Shown here piece by piece: positions 30,936 to 41,700 of a stretch of 64,000 nucleotides of DNA. The notes under the pieces were generated by a model, which was not told the DNA's origin, did not search any database, and worked only from the letters and a program-made list of their open reading frames with translations. A program made the position numbers and the translations under genes. The number at the start of each line of letters is the position of its first letter. Position 1 is the first letter of the stretch. Origin of the DNA: Yersinia aleksiciae (lineage in GTDB: Bacteria > Pseudomonadota > Gammaproteobacteria > Enterobacterales > Enterobacteriaceae); assembly GCF_001047675.1 (NCBI RefSeq), contig NZ_CP011975.1:1094073-1158072 (forward strand), read 5' to 3'.

Positions 30936-31757
30936 ATGCAGCATCGCCACATCACATTCATCGGCGCGGGCAATATGGCTCGCGCTATTATTGCAGGTTT
31001 AGTTGCCGGTGGTTATCCCGCGAAAAAAATTAGCGTTTGTGCGCCTTCAGGTAAAAATCGTGACGCTCTGGCCGCTGAGTTTGGTGTTATCAGTAGTGAT
31101 GATAATATCGCCGAGGCGCAGAAGGCCGAAGTGGTAATTTTGGCGGTTAAGCCTCAATTAATGGCCGATGTATGCCAGCCGTTGCAGGCAAATGTCGATT
31201 TCACTGGCAAACTGGTGCTTTCCATTGCGGCGGGTGTTCAGGTTGCGCGCTTCTATGCGCTATTAGGCGATAAACTTAATCTGGTGCGTATTATGCCCAA
31301 CACCCCGTCACTGATAGGGAAAGGGATGAGCGGCTTGTATGCCCCAGAACAGGTGTCACAGGATGATCGTGACTTCACTACGGCACTGATGAGTTCGGTG
31401 GGTAAAGTTTGTTGGGTGAATGACGAAAATGGCATCAACAGTGTGATTGCCGCAGCAGGTAGTGCGCCCGCCTATTTCTTCCTGTTTATGGAAGCGATGC
31501 AACAAGAAACTGAGCGATTAGGTTTTGACAGTGAAACCGCCCGTCTGCTGGTACAACAAGCCGCGTCTGGTGCCACTGCACTGGTGGAAGCCAACCCACA
31601 ATTGCCGATCTCAACACTGCGCCAGCAAGTGACATCTAAAGGCGGGACTACGGCTGAGGCCATTCGGGTATTTAATGAGCAACACTTAGCTGAAACCGTT
31701 GCCGCTGCCATGCAAGCTGCTATTGTTCGAGCGACTGAGATGGAAAAGCTGTTCTAA
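30936..31757 (+). CDS. proC: Pyrroline-5-carboxylate reductase
   Basis: ProC catalyses the last step of proline synthesis with NADPH. The product is 273 residues from the ATG at 30936, which follows AAGGAG (30920-30925); an upstream frame to 30810 crosses the repeat and is rejected. It has the Rossmann motif ITFIGAGNMARAIIAGLVAGG and the P5C-binding QVTSKGGTTAEAIRV. It is the gene after yggS, as in E. coli. Confidence 0.97.
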   Translation: MQHRHITFIGAGNMARAIIAGLVAGGYPAKKISVCAPSGKNRDALAAEFGVISSDDNIAEAQKAEVVILAVKPQLMADVCQPLQANVDFTGKLVLSIAAGVQVARFYALLGDKLNLVRIMPNTPSLIGKGMSGLYAPEQVSQDDRDFTTALMSSVGKVCWVNDENGINSVIAAAGSAPAYFFLFMEAMQQETERLGFDSETARLLVQQAASGATALVEANPQLPISTLRQQVTSKGGTTAEAIRVFNEQHLAETVAAAMQAAIVRATEMEKLF

Positions 31758-31860
31758 CAGCGACAAATTTACAAAAACCGACACTGGCCCTGATATTTTC
31801 TCGTTAAGATAGGGGCCTGTAATGTACGCGAATATCTAATATTAAGGACGAAGGCAACTC

Positions 31861-32415
31861 ATGCTAACGCTGACTTTTCTGGCCAAAACGGTCATTGACC
31901 TGTATGTGATGGTACTGCTGTTGCGCATCTGGATGCAGTGGGTTCACAGCGATTTTTACAATCCGTTTTCGCAATTTGTGGTGAAAATAACGCAGCCAAT
32001 AGTGGGTCCACTGCGCCGGATTATTCCGTCTATGGGGCCGATCGACAGTGCATCACTGCTGTTAGCGTATTTATTGATGACCATTAAGTTCCCACTGTTA
32101 TTACTGATTGGTAGCGGTTCGATATCCCTCAGCCCTTATAATTTGCTGTTTGGGGTTATTGCGCTGTTTAAAGCTGCTGGTTATCTGATTTTCTGGATCA
32201 TGATTATTCGTGCGCTAATGAGCTGGGTCAGTCAGGGCCGCAGCCCAATGGACTACCTGCTTTATCAGCTAACAGAACCTTTAATGGCACCGATTCGTCG
32301 CATCTTACCGGCCATGGGCGGTATCGATTTTTCAGCGATGGTGGTTATTCTTATTCTGTATCTGATCAACTTCTTAGGTATGGATATGTTGGGCGAGCTT
32401 TGGGTTATGTTGTGA
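31861..32415 (+). CDS. yggT: YggT family inner-membrane protein
   Basis: This is a 184-residue integral membrane protein made of two YggT domains, each with two hydrophobic helices and a PxxRRI(I/L)P signature ([13 protein letters not shown] and [13 protein letters not shown]). Its function is not established; it has been tied to osmotic stress and, in other bacteria, division-associated membrane sites. It overlaps yggU by four bases. Confidence 0.93.
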   Translation: MLTLTFLAKTVIDLYVMVLLLRIWMQWVHSDFYNPFSQFVVKITQPIVGPLRRIIPSMGPIDSASLLLAYLLMTIKFPLLLLIGSGSISLSPYNLLFGVIALFKAAGYLIFWIMIIRALMSWVSQGRSPMDYLLYQLTEPLMAPIRRILPAMGGIDFSAMVVILILYLINFLGMDMLGELWVML

Positions 32416-32702
32416 GTGCAGCAACATCCTTGCTGGACGGGCTGGTACTCAGGCTATATATTCAGCCGAAAGCCAGCCGTGATCAGATTGTCGGTTTACA
32501 TGGCGACGAATTGAAAGTCGCCATTACCGCCCCGCCCGTTGATGGGCAAGCTAATACCCACCTGATCAAATTTATTGCTAAGCAGTTCCGGGTCGCTAAA
32601 AGCCAGGTGATTATCGAAAAGGGCGAATTAGGGCGGCATAAGCAGGTTAAAATTGTCAATCCGCAACAGATACCGCCAGAAGTTGCGGTACTGCTTGAGT
32701 GA
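32412..32702 (+). CDS. yggU: DUF167 family protein YggU
   Basis: This is a 96-residue small cytosolic protein, the same length as E. coli YggU. The GTG at 32412 overlaps the yggT stop (GTGA), so translation is coupled; the upstream TTG at 32400 is less likely. The conserved block is [20 protein letters not shown] followed by [14 protein letters not shown]. Function unknown. Confidence 0.92.
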   Translation: MSAATSLLDGLVLRLYIQPKASRDQIVGLHGDELKVAITAPPVDGQANTHLIKFIAKQFRVAKSQVIIEKGELGRHKQVKIVNPQQIPPEVAVLLE

Positions 32703-32766
32703 TATTTCCCCGTCAGACCATTCAGTCTCAACCAAGAAGTATCAGCTAAAAATTCAGGATTCATTC

Positions 32767-33360
32767 ATGCAAAAAATAGTATTAGCCACCGGTAACCCCG
32801 GAAAAGTGCGTGAGCTGGCGAGCTTGCTCGCTGATTTCGGCTTAGATGTTGTCGCACAAACCGATCTGGGCGTTGAGTCTGCCGAAGAGACTGGCTTAAC
32901 TTTTATCGAAAACGCCATATTAAAAGCACGCCATGCAGCACAGACCACCGGTTTGCCGGCTATCGCCGATGACTCCGGTTTGGCTGTTGATGCTTTGGGC
33001 GGTGCGCCTGGAATTTACTCCGCACGTTTCGCGGGTGCTGACGCCAGTGATCAGGAGAACCTCGATAAGCTACTGGTGACACTGAAAGATGTTCCCGATG
33101 AACAGCGCAGCGCTCAATTCCATTGCGTGTTGGTTTATATGCGCCATGGTGATGATCCAACACCACTGGTATTCCACGGTCAATGGCCAGGAGTGATTGC
33201 TCGTCAGGCAGCCGGTACCGCTGGATTTGGCTATGACCCTATATTCTATGTGCCTGAACTGGGCAAAACCGCAGCAGAATTGACCCGTGAAGAGAAGCAT
33301 GCGGTATCCCATCGTGGACAAGCCCTAAAACTGATGTTGGATGCGCTGCGCAATGCTTAA
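32767..33360 (+). CDS. rdgB: dITP/XTP pyrophosphatase
   Basis: RdgB hydrolyses non-canonical purine NTPs (dITP, XTP) and protects DNA. The 197-residue product equals E. coli in length from the ATG at 32767. Motifs are [48 protein letters not shown] and the final SHRGQALKL. Its end overlaps hemW by eight bases. Confidence 0.96.
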   Translation: MQKIVLATGNPGKVRELASLLADFGLDVVAQTDLGVESAEETGLTFIENAILKARHAAQTTGLPAIADDSGLAVDALGGAPGIYSARFAGADASDQENLDKLLVTLKDVPDEQRSAQFHCVLVYMRHGDDPTPLVFHGQWPGVIARQAAGTAGFGYDPIFYVPELGKTAAELTREEKHAVSHRGQALKLMLDALRNA

Positions 33361-34483
33361 ATTACCTCCGCTCAGTCTCTACATCCATATTCCCTGGTGT
33401 GTGCAGAAGTGCCCTTACTGTGACTTTAACTCTCATGCGCTGAAGGGCGACGTGCCCCATCAAGAATATGTAGAACACTTATTGGCGGACCTTGATGTAG
33501 ACGCGCCGCTAGTCAGTGGGCGTAAAATCAGCACCATATTTATTGGCGGTGGCACTCCAAGTTTGCTCAGTGCCGAAGCAATGCAACAGTTACTTGATGG
33601 CGTACGCGCCAGATTGTCCGTGGCTTCTGATGCTGAAATCACCATGGAAGCCAACCCCGGCGCAGTAGAAGCCGAGCGTTTCAGTGGCTATCAACGCGCC
33701 GGTATCAATCGTATCTCTATTGGTGTGCAAAGCTTTAGCGCAGAGAAGTTAACACGCCTTGGGCGAATCCATGGGCCAGATGAGGCCAAACGCGCAGCAG
33801 AGCTGGCAACCTCGTTGAAGTTGCGCAGTTTTAATCTGGATCTGATGCATGGCTTACCCGATCAGACTTTGGAGGAAGCACTGGACGATTTGCGTCAGGC
33901 TATTACGCTGAACCCACCTCACCTCTCTTGGTATCAGCTGACTATCGAGCCGAATACCGGTTTCAGTTCGCGGCCGCCGATTCTGCCAGATGACGATGCG
34001 CTGTGGGATATTTTCCAGCAAGGCCATCAGTTACTCAGTGCCGCTGGGTATCAGCAATACGAAACTTCGGCCTATGCCAAACCAGGCTATCAGTGCCAGC
34101 ACAACCTTAACTACTGGCGCTTTGGCGATTATCTGGGTATTGGTTGTGGCGCACACGGCAAAATCACTTTTAGCGACGGGCGAATCTTACGCACAATAAA
34201 GACCAAACATCCCCGTGGGTTCATGCAGGGTAAATACCTGGATAAGAAATATGAAGTGGAAGCTGCCGAGCGGCCTTTTGAGTTCTTTATGAACCGTTTC
34301 CGCTTGTTGGAAGCTGCGCCGCGTGCGGATTTTTATCACTTTACCGGCTTGGCTGAAAGTACTATTCGCCCGCAATTGAATGAGGCGTTAGCAAAAGAGT
34401 ACTTAATTGAAACAGAGGAATATTGGCAGATTACCGAGAAAGGGAAGCTATTCCTTAACTCACTGCTGGAGCTATTTTTATAA
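33353..34483 (+). CDS. hemW: HemW radical-SAM heme chaperone
   Basis: HemW is a radical-SAM protein related to HemN that binds heme and is thought to deliver it. The 376-residue product has the cluster motif CVQKCPYC (CxxxCxxC), SAM-binding GGGTPSLLS, and the HemN C-terminal domain. The ATG at 33353 overlaps rdgB by eight bases; a frame to 33341 is longer without support. It is the last backbone gene before the accessory island; in E. coli yggM and ansB follow. Confidence 0.95.
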   Translation: MLKLPPLSLYIHIPWCVQKCPYCDFNSHALKGDVPHQEYVEHLLADLDVDAPLVSGRKISTIFIGGGTPSLLSAEAMQQLLDGVRARLSVASDAEITMEANPGAVEAERFSGYQRAGINRISIGVQSFSAEKLTRLGRIHGPDEAKRAAELATSLKLRSFNLDLMHGLPDQTLEEALDDLRQAITLNPPHLSWYQLTIEPNTGFSSRPPILPDDDALWDIFQQGHQLLSAAGYQQYETSAYAKPGYQCQHNLNYWRFGDYLGIGCGAHGKITFSDGRILRTIKTKHPRGFMQGKYLDKKYEVEAAERPFEFFMNRFRLLEAAPRADFYHFTGLAESTIRPQLNEALAKEYLIETEEYWQITEKGKLFLNSLLELFL

Positions 34484-34491
34484 CTGGTAGC

Positions 34492-35712
34492 TGTAGATTC
34501 AATCTGTCAACGCAACACCCCTTTCAATTATCTCTTTCGGTGTTTTGAACTTCAGTGTCTTTCTTGGTCTGTTGTTTAGCTGAGCTGCAACCTGATCCAA
34601 CTCATGTTGAGTATATTGGGCAAGGCATGTCTTTTTGGGAAAGTACTGTCTAATTAGCCCATTAGTGTTCTCGTTTGTTCCCCGCTGCCAGGGACTCTGA
34701 GGATCGCAGAAGTAAACTTTAACTCCGGTGCTGCCAGTAAATTCCAGATGCCTGGCCAGCTCCATTCCTCTGTCCCATGTCAGTGATTGCCGGAGTTCAG
34801 GCGGCAAGCTCAGGAATTTGTCGGTAAGAGCCTGATTCACTGAGAAAGAATCTTTGCCCCTGAGTCTAAGGATGATCGTATAACGTGATTTTCGGTCTAC
34901 AAGTGTGGCTATATGCGAGTTTTTTGTGCCTGATACTAAATCGCCTTCCCAGTGCCCCAGAGAGCGTCTGTTATCGATATGCCGGGAGCGTTCGTGAATT
35001 GGCGTTCCGTTCACTATGTTGATCGTACCTCTTTCACCTTTGCGGGTATGGCGTCTGCCATGACGAAGGCTATGCGACCGGCGCAGATGCTTTACATTCA
35101 GGTGGTGTAGCGCTTCACGGCTACGAAAGTACAGCGTTTTATAAATTGTCTCCGGTGATATTCGCAGTGTTTTTTGACGCGGCTTCGTTCGCCTTAACCA
35201 TCCTGATATTTGCTCAGGAGACCACTTCATCTCCAGCTTTTCCAGAACAAGCTCTCGCAACGGTAAATTCTGATCCAGTAAGCACGGTTTTGGTCTTTTC
35301 GCCATCCTGCTGGCCCGGTTATTAGCATCAACAGCTTTGTAATAGCGCCTGCCTCGATTACGCTGAACTTCACGTGAGATCGTCGAAGGACTACGATTCA
35401 GCGCAGTAGCTATCGCACGAATGCTCATTTTGGCTGACAAACCGGCTCGTATTTCCTCGCGCTCAGACAGCGTCAGGTGAGCTACAGCCCGCTTGCGCTC
35501 ATTGGGTTTTATGCCGCCAGTATCTCTTAACATAGTGAAGATTGTTCCTGGTTTCGAACCCAGGATATTAGCTATTTCACTGAAGCCTGTTCCGTTCTTC
35601 CACAGTTCAAAAACAGATGCTTTTTCCTTTGCTGTAAATGTCCGTCTCATTCAAAAACCCTCCGCAACCCCATGTTTTCACATGACTGTTGCGTTGACCA
35701 ATTGAATCTACA
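34492..35712 (-). mobile_element. IS30 insertion sequence, complete (1221 bp)
   Basis: The ends TGTAGATTCAATCTGTCAAC (34492 onward) and the complement of 35688-35712 match at 23 of 25 positions. The length is exactly 1221 bp, that of IS30. GC occurs on both flanks (34490-34491 and 35713-35714), the 2-bp target duplication expected for this family. The transposase is intact. It landed between hemW and the giant toxin gene without breaking either. Confidence 0.97.
34499..35650 (-). CDS. IS30 transposase
   Basis: This is a 383-residue transposase, full-length for IS30. It has an N-terminal helix-turn-helix pair (residues about 5-95, with LSEREEIRAGLSAKMSIRAI typical of the family) and a DDE catalytic core with Asp237 in HWEGDLVSG, Asp293 in LTWDRGME and Glu327 in GTNENTNGL. 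There are no frameshifts, so the element is probably active. The family prefers palindromic hot spots or IS30-like ends as targets. Confidence 0.97.
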   Translation of the reverse strand: MRRTFTAKEKASVFELWKNGTGFSEIANILGSKPGTIFTMLRDTGGIKPNERKRAVAHLTLSEREEIRAGLSAKMSIRAIATALNRSPSTISREVQRNRGRRYYKAVDANNRASRMAKRPKPCLLDQNLPLRELVLEKLEMKWSPEQISGWLRRTKPRQKTLRISPETIYKTLYFRSREALHHLNVKHLRRSHSLRHGRRHTRKGERGTINIVNGTPIHERSRHIDNRRSLGHWEGDLVSGTKNSHIATLVDRKSRYTIILRLRGKDSFSVNQALTDKFLSLPPELRQSLTWDRGMELARHLEFTGSTGVKVYFCDPQSPWQRGTNENTNGLIRQYFPKKTCLAQYTQHELDQVAAQLNNRPRKTLKFKTPKEIIERGVALTD

Positions 35713-35731
35713 GCCCCCTTTTTTAAAACGT

Positions 35732-35761
35732 TATCTGAGGGCACTTATCCGCCCTCAGATA
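35732..35761 (-). terminator. Terminator of the giant toxin gene
   Basis: TATCTGAGGGC (35732-35742) and GCCCTCAGATA (35751-35761) form a perfect 11-bp stem. On the minus strand it is followed by ACGTTTT. It lies 20-50 bp past the toxin stop codon and just outside the IS30 end. Confidence 0.75.
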
Positions 35762-35779
35762 GGCCAATCCCGTCATGCA

Positions 35780-38700
35780 TTAATGCATAATAGAAGATTC
35801 GCTGACAAACTGATGTGCCATACTTGCCATTGCTGCTTGCCTTACTACCAATAGAGAAGTACCACCAATTAATTCTAACCCATCCATCGCGCTCACTAAC
35901 TGATGAATATCTTCATTAGGATCTTCTAGTGTCGCGTCACCAAATATCATATCCCCATCCAATAGTGGCCTAGACGCGTATTGAGTTTGTAGCTCTTGGG
36001 TCAAAGCCTGCTCAATGGGAATATTTTTATCCAATAACAGAGTTAACTCATCAAAACTCATATTACGGCCCGCTAAACGGCTAATATGCTTTTTTGATAT
36101 ACCCTTCTGATTAAAGTAGGATCTTAAATCAATCGGTTTTCTCAGAATCAAAGGTGTTTCAGATTCACTGATCACCACACCATGATCTTTGAGCATCTGA
36201 ATATTTGAGAGTAATAAATTAAAATGTTCACCACCGACGACATGATATTTCATCGCCAGATTGATTAGACTCTGGCGGCTGAGACCATACTTCTGTTGGA
36301 ATAACTGAATATCTGCTCGGCTAAGGTCGATTCTATTTTGGAATGTAAAATCTAGTGCTTTATGACTTAAGGGGGATACTTTAAGTAAGCTCAACTGTTC
36401 CAATAAATAATCGATCTCACTCTCGCTGCGTAGATGATAATTTCTTACCCATCTGGCGATATCGACAGTATTCAACTCTTCACGGCTGATCCAGTGAATA
36501 TGTTCTTCCGTAAGGTTAATACGTTCCGCTATTAATGGCTGGAAGAATTTATCAATACTCTGCTCTATTAATGGTAATGGGTCGGTATTGCGGGCATTGC
36601 TACGCCAAGCAATTAATGACATTGAGACCAGATAATCCAGATCAGCAGGATCGGAAATCTGATACTTTATCGCCCATGCACTAATGGTTTTTAGCTGATG
36701 TAGAGTATTATAGCCATCTTGAGAGTCAATATCAGCCAACTGCTTCACTGTAAAAATCAGCCCCATCGCTTTAAGTTGCTGACACACTTGATCGTATTCG
36801 CTGGAATATGGACACAGACTGAATAATTCATCAAACGTAATCTGAGAGTCTTCAACCCAAATAAATTCAATCTTATTTAGATCGTCAAGATACCAGTCAA
36901 TAAAAGTGATTCTACAGAGAGTCTCACCATCAATATTAACAATCAGATGGTTTTTTCGCCGTTCCGCTGACAAAGCGGATAACATGATATTCTTATCCAG
37001 GTAAAGATTATCCTGCCCACTGGTATCGGCAATATTTATCGAGCCACTCCCTACACTGTAGTAATAATTATCGTCACCGCTGCCTCCTTTCAGGGTCGTG
37101 TTTTCACGTCCACGAAGATAGATAATGGCATCATGACCATCGCCGGTATCAATCTCATCTTCCGACAAAAAAGTTGCCGAATTAATGACAACCTCATCAT
37201 TACCAGTGGTGACAGTTGGCGCCTGTTGTGCAGAAATAAAGGGATTACCATGAAGGTCAATACTCACCTGATAATCAAATAAATTCCCAGTAGTTGAGTC
37301 ACGATATTGCGACTGCCCACTTTTATCTTTAATTTTAAGGTGCCGATAGTGCTCATCCTTCAGATAGTTGAGAAGGCGAATGCTTTGGTGTTTTTCTGGT
37401 TGATCGCGATGACGTAGTAACAGATCATCACCCGACCTCTCAACAATAACCTCACTTAATAACCACGATGATAGCACTAACGTGTCTGGTGCTAATGCAT
37501 CATCAAAGTTATTTATACTAATCTCTGTCGGATTATCCATATCTTCTTGGATAAGATAGATATCGCGACCACCACGTCCCTCTAATAATCCACGCCCTTT
37601 TAATACTTGTAAGATATTATCTTTATGATCACCCTGTAGTTCATAACGAGGTAAAAAACCTATTAACAGAGAGTACTCTTTAGGTGATAACATAATGAAT
37701 TCAGGGAATATACATTGCCGCAGAATAATGTCTTCCTCGCCCTCAACTCTCTTAATATGCGTAATTTTTTGTTGATGGTTATTGTCTAATGAGGTCAGTA
37801 CAACGATATCTTCATGATTAGCTATCTTCATTAACTCATTATAACTGCGATCAATTATTGGGGAGTAGTAAGCTGCCATATTGGGAGAAAAAGCAACAGA
37901 CTCACTAAAAGAAATTGGCCATAATGGTACTATTGTGAAGCCATCAAAGGTTTGAATGTTGAAATTAAGCACTTGCTTTTTTTCATTGCTACTTATTATA
38001 TATATATCGACTAGCCTAATCTGTGTTTCAAATCCATTATCATTACTCAGATTAATCAACACATCAAAATCATCCAACTCAATAGAAACTATTTGATTGA
38101 GGTTGTGTTCCAGGAAAATATTACTAACAGATATATCGACATTATCATCTTCCGCTATTTCTTCAATTTTAATCTGTAAGGATCTGTTCTGAGTGTTTTT
38201 TAGAATATGATAACTATCTTTCCCTGCGCCCCCTCTGGCCAGTCCCTCCTGTAATGCTAATAGATCATCTCCTCCATTACCGGATAATGAGTCGTCTCCC
38301 CCTATCCCATTAAGATAATTATCCAAATCGTTACCAATAATTTCATCATTAACACTTTCATTACCCAGAATATTCTCAAAATCATAAAGATAAGCAACTC
38401 GTTTCACAATGCCATGTTCTATCTGGCTATAATGCCCATCATTGATATCAATAACGCTACTAACTTCATCCCCTAACACCTCTCCTAGCGCAACGGTATC
38501 ACTACCAGCTCCCCCTGTAAGAATATGATTTTTTGTAGCAATACTGGAGGTCAATATAAACGTATCTTGATTTTCGCCGCCTTGATATTGCTTGTATCCC
38601 TCACCAACAGTAAATATATTCTTCTTCTTATTATAACCAGCTGCGATATCATCGCCCCCACCAAGATCAAATAAAGCGGAAATATCATTATCTTTTATCC

Positions 38701-41700
38701 CACGAAGAGGATGGGAAAGTAATTGCCCATGGTTAGAGAGTGAAACCAGCCTGTTTTCTCCTTTTTCATCATGAGAAATCGATATAATCCTATGCTTCCC
38801 AAACTGAGCTAATTTATTTTCCCGATAATGAACACTACTAGCCATATCGTCATAAACCGTACTTTTGTTGACCATAAGAGGCACATCAATTTTGTATTCT
38901 TCATCTACCTTATATCCTAGCGATTGATAATAGCCTCCATCGTTAAGTATAATAACTAAATCAAGTATCCCATCTTGATTAAGATCGGCTAGTTGTAATT
39001 GTGTTCGATGCGGATTTATGAAAGAGAGTAAACCAGCCAGTTCAGGGGGTAATTTGGCAATATATTGTCTAAAAACACCATTCACATTGCCTAGCAAATG
39101 CAACATTTCGCCATGATTATTTAGCAGCAATACATCATCAACCCCATCATTATTAATATCACCGGATAATGAGTAAGGATAGTTTTTACTATCATCACCC
39201 ACAAGATATTGTTTATCTTGTCTAATAAAATCACCATAAGTAATTAATTTTTTATTATTCTTTCCACTTTGTTTTGAATACAGGCTATCATAGGAATAAA
39301 CTATTATTTGGTTCATATGAAAAACGATAAAATCAACTAATCCATCACCATTAAAATCCCCAAGCACTGGAAATACTACTCTATCAAACTCGTCTCGGCT
39401 TATTGCATAAGGTAATTTTTCCCAATCTAGGGTTGCATCTTCTTTGATGTACTTACCATTAGGTTGAGCTAAATACGTAGATAACTCATAATGCCAATGT
39501 CTCACATAATCATCAAGAACCATAAGTCCTACTGAGTTTTCCCTAGACACTAATGTTGTATTAGACTTCCGATGGATAGCAATAAAATCATCCAGACCAT
39601 TACGATCTATATCGCTAGAAAGGATAAATGAGCTATATGTCGCCTCACCATCCAATACAGAAAATACCTGATGTGAATTTAAGTTTTTTATTTTTATAAC
39701 GCTATCATTAGAACCACTATCAAAAAAATCAGCAATAACATGATCATTAATATCATTTATATAGTCTAACTCATAATATCTATGTTGACCCATTTCAGCA
39801 TATTGAGTATAAACTTTGGCATTCTCAAAAGGATCGCCCAAAAAAGATCTTATCTCATCGAGGTTTTTACTCGCCTGACTCCGTTCATCTCTCTTTATAA
39901 ACAGAATTGCTTTAAGAACAACGTCACCACGACTATAAAATAACGTATCCACACCCTGCTTATTCTCTAATAGAATCTCATAATAACTCTGCTGTTGCTG
40001 ATAAATACCTGCCATTGTTTGATTATATCTGATCTGATTATCTAAACCCGGCGTCAAACCAAACTTAAGAAATAAGCGTAGGCCATTTTCAAATTGTTGA
40101 CTGCCTGTCATATCTGGCACAATATCGCGGAGTCTCTCAATCTGGCTCACCGCTGAGTAAATATCTGCAATAGTGATCATAGCAATAGCCAAGCCAATTC
40201 CCACAAGCCCAGCAACACTGGCGGCAGTACCACCCAGTACGATCGCGAATGCGACCCCAAAACCAATAGCCGCATTAATAGTAGAAAAAATACCACTGGC
40301 GATAAGATCTCGTCTAACGTGAGGATCTGTTTCCGCCGCCAGTTTTGAAAATGCATGATATGCCTGATAGATGTCTATACCTGAGGTCAGGGCTGAAAGC
40401 AGGGGTATGCTAAAACGAGCAGCTCCATGAGCAAATTGGCGCAGAGCTAACTTCCGCAGATCTTTAAGAAAACGGGGGTTAAATAGAAGTACAGGGTTGT
40501 GTTTTAACAAAGTTATTTTATTGAGGAGAGCAGATGTCAGCCCCCCTCCTTTATTCGCTAATTTTTGTAGGTAACTTATTCCCCATTTACTTAATACATA
40601 TTGCAGACCTTCTGTCGTAGTATTAGCGCCAACTCCGCCCCAAGTTATGGCTAATTGAAATTGTATTTCTCTCTTTTGTTTTTCTGTTAATTCACCACTA
40701 TTTATAATCCTTTGATATTCCATCGTTAATCTTAAGGCAGAAACCAAACCATACCCTTGCATACCATAGCCTAACCGGCCAAATATCGCATATCTTGGCT
40801 TATAACTTCCAGCTTTTGACTTAGAACGAAAAATCGAACCTATTTCATGATGTAAATCTTGGATTACAGGTATTTCTTGTAGGACTTGTAGATTATGCAT
40901 CAACGTTTTCAAGCGCAGTGGATCATGTAGAGTGAATAATAGCTCACCTCGGTTAAACTTTCCGGTTGCTAAGTTTGGAAATAATTCAGATAATTCGTTT
41001 TTCTGTCTTATATTTAGATCGTTAGTAGACAAATTTCCAGTCGATAATTCCACAAGTATATTTTTAATATTAGTTGATCTATAATCTATGCCATTTTTTC
41101 GTTGAGTTGTTATCTCGCCAAATCGATCCCAATACAATTTTTCAGTCTCTCTTATTGGCAATATATATTTGTTATTTTGAGTGTTAATAGAAGGCATACT
41201 TACATCATACTTATTCCCTTTTTGATCAACCCCAATTCTATTTACTGATGCTGAAACATTAGATCTGATGCCCTTTTTATCCAAACTAGACATAAATTTG
41301 TGTGCAAAGCTAGCGTGCGTATTGCTACTGATCATAGCGCATCCCACCAAGCTGACTTGCTGAGGCAAAATATTTATTTTATGTTCGATTTGTAATTTAT
41401 GGGAGAATTGACTTAACCGTGTCGTTAATTGCTCTGGTGACTGTCCTGCCAATGTTTGATAATTGCTATTATCAGAGCGACCATGCCCTACTACTTGCCA
41501 ACGTAATTTACTTATTTCAGGCTGTTCTTTTAATTTAGCCAAGAGTTCGTGACTTTTTAGCTTACGCCATTCACCATGAGTATTAGAGGTAATAATAAAA
41601 GCCCGATAATTGCTATAAATATCTAACTGGATAAAAATAGAGTTTTCAGCGTGTTTTCCTACCAGTCTCGCTGCTGCACGATTTACAGTTGGGTTATTTT

